Positions 25,588 to 34,830 are shown, counted from the stretch's first letter. The stretch: DNA of 64,000 nucleotides from Gemmatimonadota bacterium (GCA_040388625.1 JAZKBK010000005.1:347478-411477), one strand, 5' to 3'. The notes: generated by a model not told the origin, from the sequence alone. A program made the numbers and translations.

Positions 25588-26835
25588 GTGAACCCGTCAT
25601 CGTGCCGCTGTTTGAGCTTCGCGCTCGTTACTGTCGCCGCGCTCGGTTGTGCGCGGCACGCGCCGCCGACCATCAGTCTTTCGGAACCTGGGCCCGCTCG
25701 ATATCTCTTCGCCTGGACCGGCGACGACGACCGCCAGGACAGCGACTTTCTTGCCGTCATCGATCTCGCGCAGCATGGTGATCGGTACGGAACCATCGTC
25801 GCAACGACACCGGTCGGCGAGAAAGGCACGTGGCCGCATCACACCGAGCACGACCTGGGTGCGAGCGGGATGTTGTTCGCGAATGGATTCGCGGGTAATC
25901 GAAGCTTTCTGTTCGACCTTCACGACCCGTTGCATCCGAAGGTGGTGCAACGATTCAGTGGCGTCGCCGGCCTGAGCTTTCTGCACAGCTTCGCGCGACT
26001 TCCCAACGGCCACGTCCTGGCGACGTTCCAGGGACACGGCCCGAGCAACGAAGCTCCAGGCGGCATCGCCGAACTTGACGCGCGAGGGCGGGTCGTGCGC
26101 TGGCGCTCCGCTGCAGATTCGAGTGCGGACCAGACAGCGTTGCGGCCGTACAGCCTTGCCGTCGTTCCGTCGCTCGATCGTGTCGTCGTTGGGCTCACGT
26201 ACATGCCCATTCCGACTTGGAGTCCACTGCGCGGATCAATTGCGCACGACCACGCCGGCGATCAGGTGCAGGTGTACCGGCTGTCCGATCTCGCGCTGGT
26301 CAAGACGATCAGACTTGCGTCGAACGATGCGCCGAACGAGCCACGCATGCTGCAGGACGGTCGCACGGTCCTTGTGAACACCGTTGCGTGCCGGCTGTAT
26401 CGCGTCACTGGGCTCGACGGCCGCGATCCGCATCTGGAGATGGTTCATCACGAGGAGGAGAGTGGATGCGCAACGCCGGTGGTGATCGGCAATTACTGGA
26501 TTCAGTCCAACGCTGCCACTCATCGCGTCTTCTCGCTCGATGTGCGCGACCCGGCAGACGTTCGCAGTGTTTCGTCGGTCACGTTCGACGAGCGACAGCG
26601 GCCGCACTGGCTGGCGACCGACGGATCACGCATCGTCGTCGTGAACGAGCCAGGTCCCACGGCTGAGCGTCGGATGTGGATGCTGAAGATCGACCGTGCG
26701 ACGGGAAGGATCACGCTCGACAGTGCGTTTCGCGACTCTGGATCGACGCGACCGGGAATCGCATTCGATCGCGCAGACTGGCCGCATGGCGCCACTGGAG
26801 CCGGCGTTCCGCACGGCACCGTGTTCGGCTGGTAG
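25588..26835 (+). CDS. Selenium-binding protein (SBP56)-like lipoprotein
   Basis: 415 residues if started at GTG 25588, which begins a lipoprotein signal (VNPSSCRCLSFALVTVAALGC). The body is a beta-propeller related to SBP56/methanethiol oxidase: LFAWTGDDDRQDSDFLAVIDL, VATTPVGEKGTWPHHTEHDL, LFANGFAGNRSFLFDLHDPLHP, SFLHSFARLPNGHVLATFQG and late PHWLATDGSRIVVVNE. SBP56 proteins bind copper and some oxidise methanethiol; conserved His pairs (PHHTEH) are kept. No ribosome-binding site supports this GTG, and the frame is open upstream, so the start is uncertain. Confidence 0.65.
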   Translation: MNPSSCRCLSFALVTVAALGCARHAPPTISLSEPGPARYLFAWTGDDDRQDSDFLAVIDLAQHGDRYGTIVATTPVGEKGTWPHHTEHDLGASGMLFANGFAGNRSFLFDLHDPLHPKVVQRFSGVAGLSFLHSFARLPNGHVLATFQGHGPSNEAPGGIAELDARGRVVRWRSAADSSADQTALRPYSLAVVPSLDRVVVGLTYMPIPTWSPLRGSIAHDHAGDQVQVYRLSDLALVKTIRLASNDAPNEPRMLQDGRTVLVNTVACRLYRVTGLDGRDPHLEMVHHEEESGCATPVVIGNYWIQSNAATHRVFSLDVRDPADVRSVSSVTFDERQRPHWLATDGSRIVVVNEPGPTAERRMWMLKIDRATGRITLDSAFRDSGSTRPGIAFDRADWPHGATGAGVPHGTVFGW

Positions 26836-26853
26836 ATCGTACGTACTTGTCTC

Positions 26854-26967
26854 GTGCACGGCGAGGCGGAAGTCGGCAAGACCGCGTTGCTGGACTACCT
26901 CGCGGCGTGGGAGCAGCCGCAGGCCTTCTCCGAAGAACTCCGCACATCATTCCGATCGCTGCGCTGA
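26854..26967 (+). pseudogene. Walker A fragment of a LuxR/AAA-type ATPase
   Basis: A 37-codon stretch reads VHGEAEVGKTALLDYLAAW and then EQPQAFSEELRTSF. The first part resembles the P-loop of large LuxR-type or adenylate-cyclase-associated ATPases (usually GEAGVGKTALL), with one Gly replaced by Glu. Nothing else of the gene is present and the frame stops at 26967. It is best read as a relic; the match is short, so chance is not excluded. Confidence 0.4.
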
Positions 26968-26970
26968 TTG

Positions 26971-27019
26971 AAGTGAGTGGAAAGCGGCGCGCACAATCTG
27001 CGCGCCGCCTTCCACTCAC
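26971..27019. terminator. Long hairpin between convergent genes
   Basis: AGTGAGTGG-AAA-GCGGCGCGCA pairs with TGCGCGCCGC-CTT-CCACTCACT around a five-base loop, a stem of about 19 pairs. It includes the stop codon of the membrane-protein gene at 27016. It probably ends transcription from both sides. Confidence 0.65.
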
Positions 27020-27678
27020 TCCTTGTCAGGCCATCCCAGCGCCCCCATCAGTGTTTCGCCTTCGGGGAGCCGAATGCCGCCAAGCTTGTCGGGTCGCGGA
27101 AGGTTCAGGTAGTCGTGTACCGCGTACTTGTAATCGAGAGCAGTTTCAGCCTGCTCGACAAGCCGCGCCGCTTCGTCGATCCGTTTCCGTGCGTTGTCCT
27201 CGGCGGACACGATCGCATCGAGCCATCGTGCAATGTTCAAATCGAGCGCGAGCAGGAGCGCGAAGCCGACGCCGGCGCCGAGGAGCAGACTTTGTGTAAG
27301 GGATGATGCGATCGACGCGACCCACAGGATCGCTGCGACTATTACTGCGCCGCTGAGAAGTGTAGTCCGCGGCCAGGATCGCATGGCGCGGAGCATCGGC
27401 GCCGCGAAGAAGAAGATCCCAAACCCAGCTGCGGCATTTCCCGCCAGATTTTGCGCGTAGCTGTCCTGCGGTAACTGGTACGCGGCGTACACGCATGCAA
27501 CCGCTGCGGCGATGATGACGACGCGCACGCTCGTCAACACGAGGAAGTAACCGGGGAGCTTGCGTCGTTCCGCGGCTGCAATGCGAGTACCCTCTCCAAT
27601 CTGCTTCAGCCACGGTCCGTCGTCATCGTCGTCGGGCTCGGGGGCGGGTGGCTGCACTGGTCGATTCTCCGTCGCCAT
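27016..27678 (-). CDS. Four-helix membrane protein of unknown family
   Basis: 220 residues. An acidic N-terminus (EPDDDDDGPW) and a basic segment precede four hydrophobic helices (LVLTSVRVVIIAAAVACVYAA; NAAAGFGIFFFAAPML; TLLSGAVIVAAILWVASIAS; LLLGAGVGFALLLALDL). A cytoplasmic helical tail with NARKRIDEAARLVEQAETALDYKYAVHDYLNL follows. GGGAGAG lies about seven bases ahead of the ATG. The family is not recognised; the layout suggests an inner-membrane protein with both ends inside. It is upstream of no gene on the same strand and probably monocistronic. Confidence 0.7.
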   Translation of the reverse strand: MATENRPVQPPAPEPDDDDDGPWLKQIGEGTRIAAAERRKLPGYFLVLTSVRVVIIAAAVACVYAAYQLPQDSYAQNLAGNAAAGFGIFFFAAPMLRAMRSWPRTTLLSGAVIVAAILWVASIASSLTQSLLLGAGVGFALLLALDLNIARWLDAIVSAEDNARKRIDEAARLVEQAETALDYKYAVHDYLNLPRPDKLGGIRLPEGETLMGALGWPDKE

Positions 27679-27792
27679 TGGGCGTCTCTCCCTCGGTTGA
27701 TGTGCAGGAGTCTTGAATCATTTCACTCTGCAGCTGCCGCCACACTTTCCGCGCGCCCTGCGCAGTCGCCTGTTCGAGTGCTCGGCGTTCGA

Positions 27793-28485
27793 TCAACTCA
27801 CAGTCGTGCCGAACAGGCGACCGATGAGCGCCGACGCTCCCATCGCGAGCGCTCCCCAGAATGCGACGCGCAATGCGCCGCGCGTCAGCGACGCACCACC
27901 AACTTTCGCCGCCAGCGCACCGAGTACAACCAGGAGCACGAGCGTTGTTCCGATCACGACCACCGAGAGGTATGAGCTCGCAACAAATGCGGATACGAGG
28001 ACGGGCAGGGCAGCGCCGGCGGCGAACGACACTGCCGACGAAAACGCTGCCTGGAGCGGTCGCGCGGTCGTCAGTTCCGAGAGGCCGAGTTCCTCTCGTG
28101 CATGTGCGCCCAGCGCGTCTTTCTGCATGAGCTGTTCGGCAACGTCGCGCGCGAGCGCGGGGGTGAGTCCGCGAGATTCGAAGATCTCGCTCAACTCCTC
28201 ATGCTCAGCCGTCGGACTCGCAGCGAGCTCGGTCCGCTCGCGACTCAAATCCGCCGTCTCGGTATCCCTCTGCGAGCTTACCGAGACGTACTCGCCGGCG
28301 GCCATCGACATTGCGCCGGCGACGAGGCCGGCGACGCCCGCGATCAGTATTGCCGCTCGACCAGTTCCGGCCGCAGCGACGCCAACGATGAGGCTTGCGG
28401 TGGAGATGAGCCCGTCGTTTGCGCCAAGGACGGCGGCACGTAGCCAGCCGATATGTGCGGTGCGGTGCCGTTCGATGTGGCGCAT
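27793..28485 (-). CDS. VIT1/CCC1-family iron or manganese transporter
   Basis: 230 residues: MRHIERHRTAHIGWLRAAVLGANDGLISTASLIVGVAAAG is the signature first helix region of the VIT family. AGAMSMAAGEYVSVSSQRDTE is the conserved metal-binding helix, followed by a cytoplasmic Glu-rich three-helix domain (SPTAEHEELSEIFESRGLT) and three C-terminal helices. VIT/CCC1 proteins move Fe2+ or Mn2+ across membranes, usually with proton exchange. The start at 28485 is preceded by GGAG at seven bases and gives the normal N-terminus; 28497 is the alternative. Confidence 0.9.
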   Translation of the reverse strand: MRHIERHRTAHIGWLRAAVLGANDGLISTASLIVGVAAAGTGRAAILIAGVAGLVAGAMSMAAGEYVSVSSQRDTETADLSRERTELAASPTAEHEELSEIFESRGLTPALARDVAEQLMQKDALGAHAREELGLSELTTARPLQAAFSSAVSFAAGAALPVLVSAFVASSYLSVVVIGTTLVLLVVLGALAAKVGGASLTRGALRVAFWGALAMGASALIGRLFGTTVS

Positions 28486-28713
28486 CCATAGCTCCATGTG
28501 CAGGTCAAACCGGTACCGCGGAAACAACCCGGTTGTGGAATCTACAGCTCCTTTGCGCCTGGATCGCAAATCGTATGGCCGGCCAGTCGACGCGTCAAGA
28601 AGCCGCATGTTTGCAGGCAGCAGGGTTATTATTTCACAAGTCTGACCTGTTTTTGCAGCAGGGGTTTCTGTAGCTGTCCCGCCACGAGAAGTATCTCTGA
28701 AACGCGAGGCAAC

Positions 28714-29451
28714 ATGGTCAGGAGTAAGCGCGCCAAGGCGTTTGTTGCGGGTATCGTGAATAGTCGCTTACTGGGCCCGCTCGGTGCTCCAGCACTGCAC
28801 GCCACTCAATTCGTGCTGGGACTCAACCATCGTGAGGTAGTGAGTTTCGCCCAGCCGACGCGGGCCGCCGAGGTGGCCCGGATCCGTGAGATCGTCACCG
28901 GTTTTCCTTCGCAGACGGTGGGCGTGGACGAGGCTTACATGATTCGGAGCGCGGTGCTTGCGACCGAACGAATACCCGGTGTGCTGGCGGAAGTGGGCGT
29001 TTTCAGAGGCGGCACGGCGAGAGTGATTTGCGAGGCGAAGGGTGACCGGACGCTGCATCTGTTCGACACCTTCGAAGGGCTGCCATCACCGACTGCGATC
29101 GACCGCGGTTTCGAGAGCGGGCAATACGCATGCAGCCTCGACGATGTGAAGAAATATCTCGACGGATGCCGGGACGTTCATTTTCATCAGGGGTTGTTTC
29201 CAGCAACGGCCGGCCCCGTTCGCGATCTTCGATTCTCGTTTGTGCACCTCGACGTGGATCTCTATCAGAGCACGCTCGAAGCTCTCCAGTTCTTCTATCC
29301 GAGGATGAGCGTCGGAGCCATGCTCATCTCCCACGACTATGTCGAGTTCGCCGCAGTGCGTCGCGCCTTCGATGATTATCTGAAGGATTCCAGTCAGCCG
29401 GTGCTCGAGCTGAGTGGCAACCAATGCCTGATCGTCAAGGTCGCGGACTGA
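28714..29451 (+). CDS. TylF/MycF-like class I methyltransferase
   Basis: 245 residues. VDEAYMIRSAVLATERIPGVLAEVGVFRGGTARVICEAKGDRTLHLFDTFEGLP is the TylF-type SAM-binding block (EVGVFRGG glycine-rich loop, DTFEG after strand beta-2). HLDVDLYQSTLEALQFFYPRMSVGAMLISHDY carries the Asp residues that bind the divalent metal in sugar O-methyltransferases. GAGG lies six bases upstream of the ATG. It may methylate a sugar in a surface glycan or natural product; the adjacent acyltransferase (convergent) is compatible with surface-glycan decoration. Confidence 0.85.
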   Translation: MVRSKRAKAFVAGIVNSRLLGPLGAPALHATQFVLGLNHREVVSFAQPTRAAEVARIREIVTGFPSQTVGVDEAYMIRSAVLATERIPGVLAEVGVFRGGTARVICEAKGDRTLHLFDTFEGLPSPTAIDRGFESGQYACSLDDVKKYLDGCRDVHFHQGLFPATAGPVRDLRFSFVHLDVDLYQSTLEALQFFYPRMSVGAMLISHDYVEFAAVRRAFDDYLKDSSQPVLELSGNQCLIVKVAD

Positions 29452-29470
29452 CCACCGTGGCTGAAAGGCC

Positions 29471-30568
29471 CTAGGGCGCCGCAACCTCGGTGGCGATCGG
29501 TGTGCGAACGTGGACAATGCGGCGTCCGAGGGCAATCCCGGGGCGCTCGATCGTGCGGTATGCAGCAACAGGGATCCCGATAATGAACACGCAGAACATG
29601 ACCCACTGGAGCGCCATCGGCAGGTCCTTGAGCACGACGAACGCAAGCCAGAAGACTGCGAGGTGCAACAGGTATATGCTGTAGCTGGCCGTGCAGATGC
29701 TGTGCGCGACGCGGGTCAGCCACGACTCGCTCACGTCGCGCACGAGCGTGATCGCGAGCGCGACGGCGATGCAGAATGGCCAACCGCGCGCTGGCAGTTC
29801 CTCAGTGGGGTGAGAGAACTTGAAGATCGCGACACAGCCCAGAAGCAGGAGAGCGAAGCTCCATCCAGGAAGTGGCGGGTGCCCGCCCCTCCGGAGAATC
29901 GCATATGCGAGCACTCCAGCAACGAAGCATGGGGCAAACGCCACTACCGACTCGAGTCTCCATAGCCCGGGGATTCTGTCGGTGTAACCGTGCGTCACCA
30001 GGAGTGCGAACGCACCGCACGCGGCGAATGCAGCAACTACTGCCCAGACACTCTTCCGGGCGAGCAGGAAGGCCAGCGGCAGCATCAGGTACAGCTGCAC
30101 CTCGATCGGCAGCGTCCACAGCATTCCGGGCACCGGATCATCCTGCGTGATGTTCTGCACCAGCGCCATGTCGGCCACGACTGTCCGAAGATGCGGATGA
30201 ATGATCAGCCCCGGACTGCCGAACGGAAGCGCGTGTGGCATGATGCCAAATGCCACCGTGACGAGCACAGTCACGATTGCCAGCGGATAGATCCTGAATG
30301 CACGCCGGATGTAGAACGCTCGAACCCAATCCGGACGCGGTCCCTGACGCTCGAGCGATGACATCAGAACGAGCGACGTGTGCACGAAGAAGAGCAGCAC
30401 CCCGATGCGCCCGAGCTCCCAATTGTCGATCGGAGTCGTGTCGAGCGACCACACCGCAAGCAAGTGCGCAATCAGAACGCACAACACCGCCGCAGCCCGC
30501 AGCAGATCCAGATTGCGCTCTGGGAGCGAGGCGGCGCTCATAGGGAAGCAACTTACCGCACTCGTCAT
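29471..30568 (-). CDS. Acyltransferase-3 family membrane protein (OafA/YrhL-like)
   Basis: 365 residues with about ten membrane helices. The family N-terminus RNLDLLRAAAVLCVLIAHLLAVWS has the conserved Arg and the catalytic-type His (IAH). FYIRRAFRIYPLAI is the RxxR-like cytoplasmic motif, and WTLPIEVQLYLMLPLAFLL is the conserved mid-protein block. Such enzymes transfer acetyl or other acyl groups to surface polysaccharides, peptidoglycan or lipids. Met 10 (30541) is an alternative start with no better ribosome-binding site. It is convergent with the TylF-like gene. Confidence 0.85.
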   Translation of the reverse strand: MTSAVSCFPMSAASLPERNLDLLRAAAVLCVLIAHLLAVWSLDTTPIDNWELGRIGVLLFFVHTSLVLMSSLERQGPRPDWVRAFYIRRAFRIYPLAIVTVLVTVAFGIMPHALPFGSPGLIIHPHLRTVVADMALVQNITQDDPVPGMLWTLPIEVQLYLMLPLAFLLARKSVWAVVAAFAACGAFALLVTHGYTDRIPGLWRLESVVAFAPCFVAGVLAYAILRRGGHPPLPGWSFALLLLGCVAIFKFSHPTEELPARGWPFCIAVALAITLVRDVSESWLTRVAHSICTASYSIYLLHLAVFWLAFVVLKDLPMALQWVMFCVFIIGIPVAAYRTIERPGIALGRRIVHVRTPIATEVAAP

Positions 30569-30646
30569 GCCACTCGACAGGATTCTTTTGGGGGTCGTGT
30601 CGTGCCCGGGTCCCCCGTGAGGTCCGTCCTTGACAGGCGGGGTCGA

Positions 30647-30683
30647 TATGTTGAAATTTCACCACGGCTGATTTTTCAACATA
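30647..30683. promoter_or_regulatory. AT-rich inverted repeat upstream of the DUF5916 remnant
   Basis: TATGTTGAAAT and ATTTTTCAACATA are nearly complementary arms 13 bases apart. The repeat lies between the divergent acyltransferase and the DUF5916 remnant, about 60 bases ahead of the latter's start. It could be an operator or a terminator-like hairpin; no bound regulator can be named. Confidence 0.35.
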
Positions 30684-30739
30684 GATTCGTGCAGTCGGTC
30701 GAATCGGCCCCGTCCAGCAGCCTCGGGCCACTCTCGGCG

Positions 30740-31165
30740 ATGTGCGCGTGGCTCGTCACCAGTTTGGCTACGGCACGGCCGGCGGCGATCCGGGCGCAGC
30801 AATCCGCTCCGCCAATCGTCAGCGACAGCAACAGCAGCAGCAACAGGACTGCGGTAGCGACTCGCGCCGAGCACGCGCCGGTGATCGATGGAAAGGATGA
30901 CGACGCCGTATGGCGTGCCGCGCCGGCTGTCTCATCGTTCCGCGAGCACGATCCGGTCGTCGTACTCCGATCCGCGCGAATTGAGTTCGACACCGCGAGC
31001 GACGCGTTACGCCGACAGGTTCGTCGCGTACTCGCCGCCGGCATCGGCGACCTCTGGCTTCAGCGATCGCGAGTTCAAGCTGAACGCGGTGGCGCGTTGG
31101 GAGTACAGGCCGGGATCGACGATGTTCCTGGTATGGACGCAGGGTCGGTCGGGTTACAACGACTC
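30740..31165 (+). pseudogene. DUF5916 outer-membrane protein, internally deleted remnant
   Basis: A signal peptide (MCAWLVTSLATARPAAIRAQ) and the DUF5916 N-terminal carbohydrate-binding start (APVIDGKDDDAVWRAAPAVS, then SFREHDP) are in one frame up to about 30960. A second frame, from about 31050, carries the family C-terminus (FSDREFKLNAVARWEYRPGS, then TMFLVWTQGRSGYN). Normal DUF5916 proteins are about 700-900 residues, so roughly 600 codons are missing and the frames no longer match. The gene is therefore dead. The family is common in Bacteroidota and Gemmatimonadota. Confidence 0.7.
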
Positions 31166-31199
31166 ACCCGACACGCGCGGTGTGCACGTTATCTGCACA

Positions 31200-31805
31200 C
31201 TATCCGCACGCTTCGGCGACAATGGCAAAGCGCCCCTTGTCCCGACCCATGGTAGGCGGATTCAGGAACTCACTGAGAATCATCCTGAATCGCAAACCGG
31301 TCAGTACAGCAATCGCGGCGTCGGGAGAATGCGAATCGTAGAAGAAAGTATGGCCGAACATGGTATCGGTGAACGCCGGATGTTCGGAACCGCCAACGGT
31401 GAGCGCAATCCGGCTACCGAGTGGCATGATCGCACGCACGCGCGCGAGAATGGCTGCGTGCTCGTCTCTGGGAATGTGAAACAGCGAATCCCAGGCGATG
31501 ACTGCTGCGAACTCGCCCTCGGGTTCGAAGCTCTCCAGTGATGACAAAATCCAACGCTGGTCCGGCAGGCGACTGCGTGCCAGTTGCAGCATTGCAGCTG
31601 ACTGATCCACGCCCGTCACGTGAAGCTTCCGCGAAACCAGATATTCCGCTATCGGCCGACCCGTACCGCAACCAAGATCCAGGACATTCGCTCCAGCCGG
31701 TGCGTGTTCGAGCAGCAGATCCAGGATGCGCTTCTCGGCGTCCGAAAGCAGCAGCCTCGTTTCGTCCCACTTGTTCGCGATGGCGTCGTACGATTCACGA
31801 TTCAT
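31200..31805 (-). CDS. SAM-dependent methyltransferase
   Basis: 201 residues, Methyltransf_25/11 type: YDAIANKWDETR, ANVLDLGCGTGRPIAEYLVSRKLHVTGVDQSAAMLQLARSRLP (motif I with the GCGTG loop and acidic VD after strand 2), AAVIAWDSLFHIPRDEHAAILARV (motif II-III) and LTVGGSEHPAFTDTMFGHTFFYDSHSP. The substrate is not predictable. Its 3' end runs close to the DUF5916 remnant on the other strand. The start at 31805 is the only Met in the right place. Confidence 0.85.
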   Translation of the reverse strand: MNRESYDAIANKWDETRLLLSDAEKRILDLLLEHAPAGANVLDLGCGTGRPIAEYLVSRKLHVTGVDQSAAMLQLARSRLPDQRWILSSLESFEPEGEFAAVIAWDSLFHIPRDEHAAILARVRAIMPLGSRIALTVGGSEHPAFTDTMFGHTFFYDSHSPDAAIAVLTGLRFRMILSEFLNPPTMGRDKGRFAIVAEACG

Positions 31806-31984
31806 ATGAAAAGCGTATGGAAGGACGCTCTCCTTTGTTCAGGTCCATCGTCCTGGTGCGTCAGCCCCGCTCGGTGCACCCGCACTGGCTGAACAGGTAA
31901 GCCAGCCGCGGTCTTGCGGCTCCGCAAGGTGCGAGCTACGCTTGGTGCGCTTCGCAACTCCCGACACCAATCCGGCTCCGTCTC

Positions 31985-32869
31985 ATGCCTATCCGCATTC
32001 GTCCGTTCGCCGTAGTCGCCGCCACACTCCTCACCTTCGGCACCACACTCGGCGCGCAGCAAGTACCGAAAGCGATCTATACCGACCCACCGCGCGACGT
32101 TCAGCACCCCGCACGCATGGAAGTGCTGCACATCCCCTCGGGCGGCGTGAAGATCAACGGAGTAGCGTATCTGGTCGGCGGTGCCGGTGTGCATCCAACG
32201 TTCGTGCTGCTGCACGGGCTGCCGGGCAACGAGAAGAACCTCGATCTCGCGCAGGCTGTGCGACGCGCCGGTTGGAACGCGATCACATTCAACTACCGTG
32301 GATCGTGGGGCAGTCCCGGCGTCTTTCGGTTCTCGCAGAACCTCGAGGATGCAGATGCGGTGCTCGCATTCCTGCGCGATCCCGCCAACGTGAAAGCGCT
32401 CGGGATCGACACCACACATCTCGTCCTCGCAGGCCACAGCATGGGTGGCTGGGTGACGGTGCTCACCGCAGCGCATCAGCACGGACTGAAGGGAGCCGTG
32501 CTCATCTCGGCGGCGGACATGGCCAGTGCGTTTGGCGGAACGTCGAGAGAGAAACTTGTCGCGGGGATGGCCAGCGACATGGAGTCGCTCGCCGGTACGA
32601 GTCCCGAGCAGATGGCCGACGAGGTGATCGCGCACAAGAGTGACTGGAATTTCGGTACGGCGTACGCCGGCCTGGCGTCGGTTCCAATGCTCGTCGTCAC
32701 ATCGAACGATGGTCTGGCGCCAATGAACGACGCACTCGTCGCAGCCGTGCGCGCGCGTGGCAATACGAAGGTCACCACCGCGCACTTCCCGACAGATCAC
32801 TCGTATTCCGACCAGCGTATAGCGCTGGAGAGCGCAGTGGTCGAGTGGCTGCAGAGGATGGCGAGATAG
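31985..32869 (+). CDS. Secreted alpha/beta-hydrolase
   Basis: 294 residues with signal peptide (MPIRIRPFAVVAATLLTFGTTLGAQ). The hydrolase core shows VLLHGLPGNEKN (HG oxyanion motif), nucleophile Ser in LAGHSMGGWVT, a likely acid Asp in TSNDGLAPMND and His in TDHSYSDQR. This resembles dipeptidyl-peptidase-like or esterase hydrolases. It is followed by an amidohydrolase on the same strand 108 bases downstream. The exact substrate is unknown. Confidence 0.85.
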   Translation: MPIRIRPFAVVAATLLTFGTTLGAQQVPKAIYTDPPRDVQHPARMEVLHIPSGGVKINGVAYLVGGAGVHPTFVLLHGLPGNEKNLDLAQAVRRAGWNAITFNYRGSWGSPGVFRFSQNLEDADAVLAFLRDPANVKALGIDTTHLVLAGHSMGGWVTVLTAAHQHGLKGAVLISAADMASAFGGTSREKLVAGMASDMESLAGTSPEQMADEVIAHKSDWNFGTAYAGLASVPMLVVTSNDGLAPMNDALVAAVRARGNTKVTTAHFPTDHSYSDQRIALESAVVEWLQRMAR

Positions 32870-32977
32870 CCGCACTCGCCAGGCTCCGGGGCCGAAGCGC
32901 TGCAAGCAGCCCGCGCGGCGACTGCTAATATTATGACGCTTCCGAGTACCACGCCGGCCAACCGAGGGATGCACCGC

Positions 32978-34732
32978 ATGAAAACCGAACGCCGCCGATC
33001 CATGTCGATGAACTCTTCCGCCATCATCACGCTGGCGACGCTCACGCTCGCGGGATGTCACCCGCACGTCGCTCCTGCGGACATGGTGCTTCGCAACGGT
33101 CACGTCGTGACGATGGATTCGACCACCCCCTCTGGTCAGGCGATCGCCGTTTCCGGCGACACGATCGTGGCCGTCGGTTCGGACAGTGCGATTCAGCGCT
33201 ACGTCGGGCCGAAGACAAAGGTCATCGACCTCCAGGGACACCTCGCGATTCCGGGCTTCAACGAGTCGCACGGTCACTTCACCGCACTCGGGGAAGTGCT
33301 CACGGAGCTCAAGCTCAGGGGCGTCCCGACGTGGCAGCAGATCGCCACGATGGTGGGTGATGCGGCGAAGACGGCGCAACCTGGGGCCTGGATCCAGGGA
33401 AGCGGCTGGCACCAGGAAAAGTGGAACGTCTCTCCGGGGCGCGTGGTCGAGGGCTTCCAGACCAACGACCTCATCAACCAGGCCGCGCCGAACAATCCGG
33501 TCGTGCTCACCCATGCCAGCGGCCATGCACTGATCGCCAACGCGGCGGCGCTCCGGCTTGCGGGAATCAGCTCTTCGACGCCGAATCCCCCCGGCGGACG
33601 CATCATCAAGGACGCCAGCGGCCAGCCAACCGGAGTTTTCGTCGATGGCGCGCAGTCGCTTCTTCGCGCCGCACTTGCGAAGAGCCTCGCGGCGCGATCG
33701 CCGGAAGAGGCGCACGCGGATTTCACCAATGAGATCCACCTCGCAACTCAGAACGCGCTCGCCAACGGTGTCACGACCTTTCAGGACATGGGTGAGTCGT
33801 TCGCGACGATCGACGCGATCAAAAAGATGGTGGACGCGGGCGACATGCCGCTCCGCCTCTACATCCTGGTGAGCGGGAACGAGGTGCGCCCGGACGACGT
33901 CGACTCGCTCACGGCGCACCGCATCATCGATGACGGAAACGGACACCTCACCGTGCGCGCCATCGGAGAGATCACGGCCGACGGTGCGCTCGGCTCCAGA
34001 AGTGCCTGGATGCTCCAGCCGTACGACGACGATCCGAAGAACAGCGGACTCAACGTCACGCCGATGTCGCGAATCAAGGAGATTGCGGAGTTGGGCATCG
34101 CGCACGGCTTCCAGATCTCGGTGCACGCAATCGGTGATCGCGCCAACAAGGAGACCCTCGATACGTTTCAATCGGTCTTCCAGGAACATCACGTGAAGAG
34201 CGACACGCTGCGCTGGCGGATCGAGCACGCGCAGCACCTGAATCCTGCCGACATCCCGCGCTTCGCACAGATGGGAGTGGTCGCATCGATGCAGGGCATC
34301 CACGCCTGCTCCGACGCGCCTTACGTTCTGCCGCGGCTCGGCATGCAGCGGGCGCAGGAGGGCGCCTACGTCTGGCAATCGTTGTGGAAGACAGGCGCTG
34401 TCGTCACCAACGGCACCGACGTTCCCGTCGAGGACATCAGCCCGATTGCGTCATTCCACTGCAGCGTCACGCGCGACATGGTCGGCACCGATTCGGCGTT
34501 CTTCCCCGCGCAGAAGTTGAGCCGCGAGCAGGCGCTCCAGACATACACTACGAACGGTGCGTACGTCGAGTTCCACGATCGTCAGACGGGATCGCTCAAG
34601 CCCGGCAAGTGGGCCGACATCACCGTCCTCTCCCGCAACATCATGACGGTGCCCGAAGATTCTATACTCGGCACCAACGTTCTCTACACGATCGTCGGTG
34701 GGAAAGTGGTCTACTCAGCGGCGCAGAAGTAA
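32978..34732 (+). CDS. Lipoprotein amidohydrolase, YtcJ-like (amidohydrolase family 3)
   Basis: 584 residues. The lipoprotein signal is SSAIITLATLTLAGCH. The metal-dependent hydrolase shows FNESHGHFTALGEV (an HxH-like motif with Ser-His-Gly-His), LTHASGHALIANAAAL, the EITADGALGSRSAWM block, QISVHAIGDRANKETLD, RWRIEHAQHL and NGTDVPVEDISPIAS. YtcJ-type enzymes hydrolyse amides, carbamates or cyclic compounds, often with one or two zinc ions. Several in-frame Mets exist; 32978 has GAGGG nine bases upstream and starts a short positively charged n-region. A REP copy directly follows the stop, then another amidohydrolase gene. Confidence 0.85.
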   Translation: MKTERRRSMSMNSSAIITLATLTLAGCHPHVAPADMVLRNGHVVTMDSTTPSGQAIAVSGDTIVAVGSDSAIQRYVGPKTKVIDLQGHLAIPGFNESHGHFTALGEVLTELKLRGVPTWQQIATMVGDAAKTAQPGAWIQGSGWHQEKWNVSPGRVVEGFQTNDLINQAAPNNPVVLTHASGHALIANAAALRLAGISSSTPNPPGGRIIKDASGQPTGVFVDGAQSLLRAALAKSLAARSPEEAHADFTNEIHLATQNALANGVTTFQDMGESFATIDAIKKMVDAGDMPLRLYILVSGNEVRPDDVDSLTAHRIIDDGNGHLTVRAIGEITADGALGSRSAWMLQPYDDDPKNSGLNVTPMSRIKEIAELGIAHGFQISVHAIGDRANKETLDTFQSVFQEHHVKSDTLRWRIEHAQHLNPADIPRFAQMGVVASMQGIHACSDAPYVLPRLGMQRAQEGAYVWQSLWKTGAVVTNGTDVPVEDISPIASFHCSVTRDMVGTDSAFFPAQKLSREQALQTYTTNGAYVEFHDRQTGSLKPGKWADITVLSRNIMTVPEDSILGTNVLYTIVGGKVVYSAAQK

Positions 34733-34734
34733 GA

Positions 34735-34812
34735 AAAAAGGGGGTCAGAGTGCAGTTTCCAGAGTCCCGGCGTCGGGACAGAGTCAAATAAACTGCACTC
34801 TGACCCCGGTTT
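34735..34812. repeat. REP-like palindrome between two amidohydrolase genes
   Basis: GGGGGTCAGAGTGCAGTTT and AAACTGCACTCTGACCCCGG (then TTT) are the arms, with the same arm change (GCA for ACA) on both sides. A 35-base centre unlike that of the 13283/14836 pair separates them. It is 2 bases past one stop and 19 bases ahead of the next start, so it is transcribed within any shared mRNA and could act as an RNA hairpin. Confidence 0.85.
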
Positions 34813-34830
34813 CTCGAATCCGGGGATTGA

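Noticed and set aside
31802-34378. A very long open minus-strand frame of 858 codons
   Set aside because: It lies opposite two clear plus-strand genes (alpha/beta-hydrolase and amidohydrolase), its translation is His/Arg/Val-rich with no domain, and codon bias of GC-rich genes explains such shadows.
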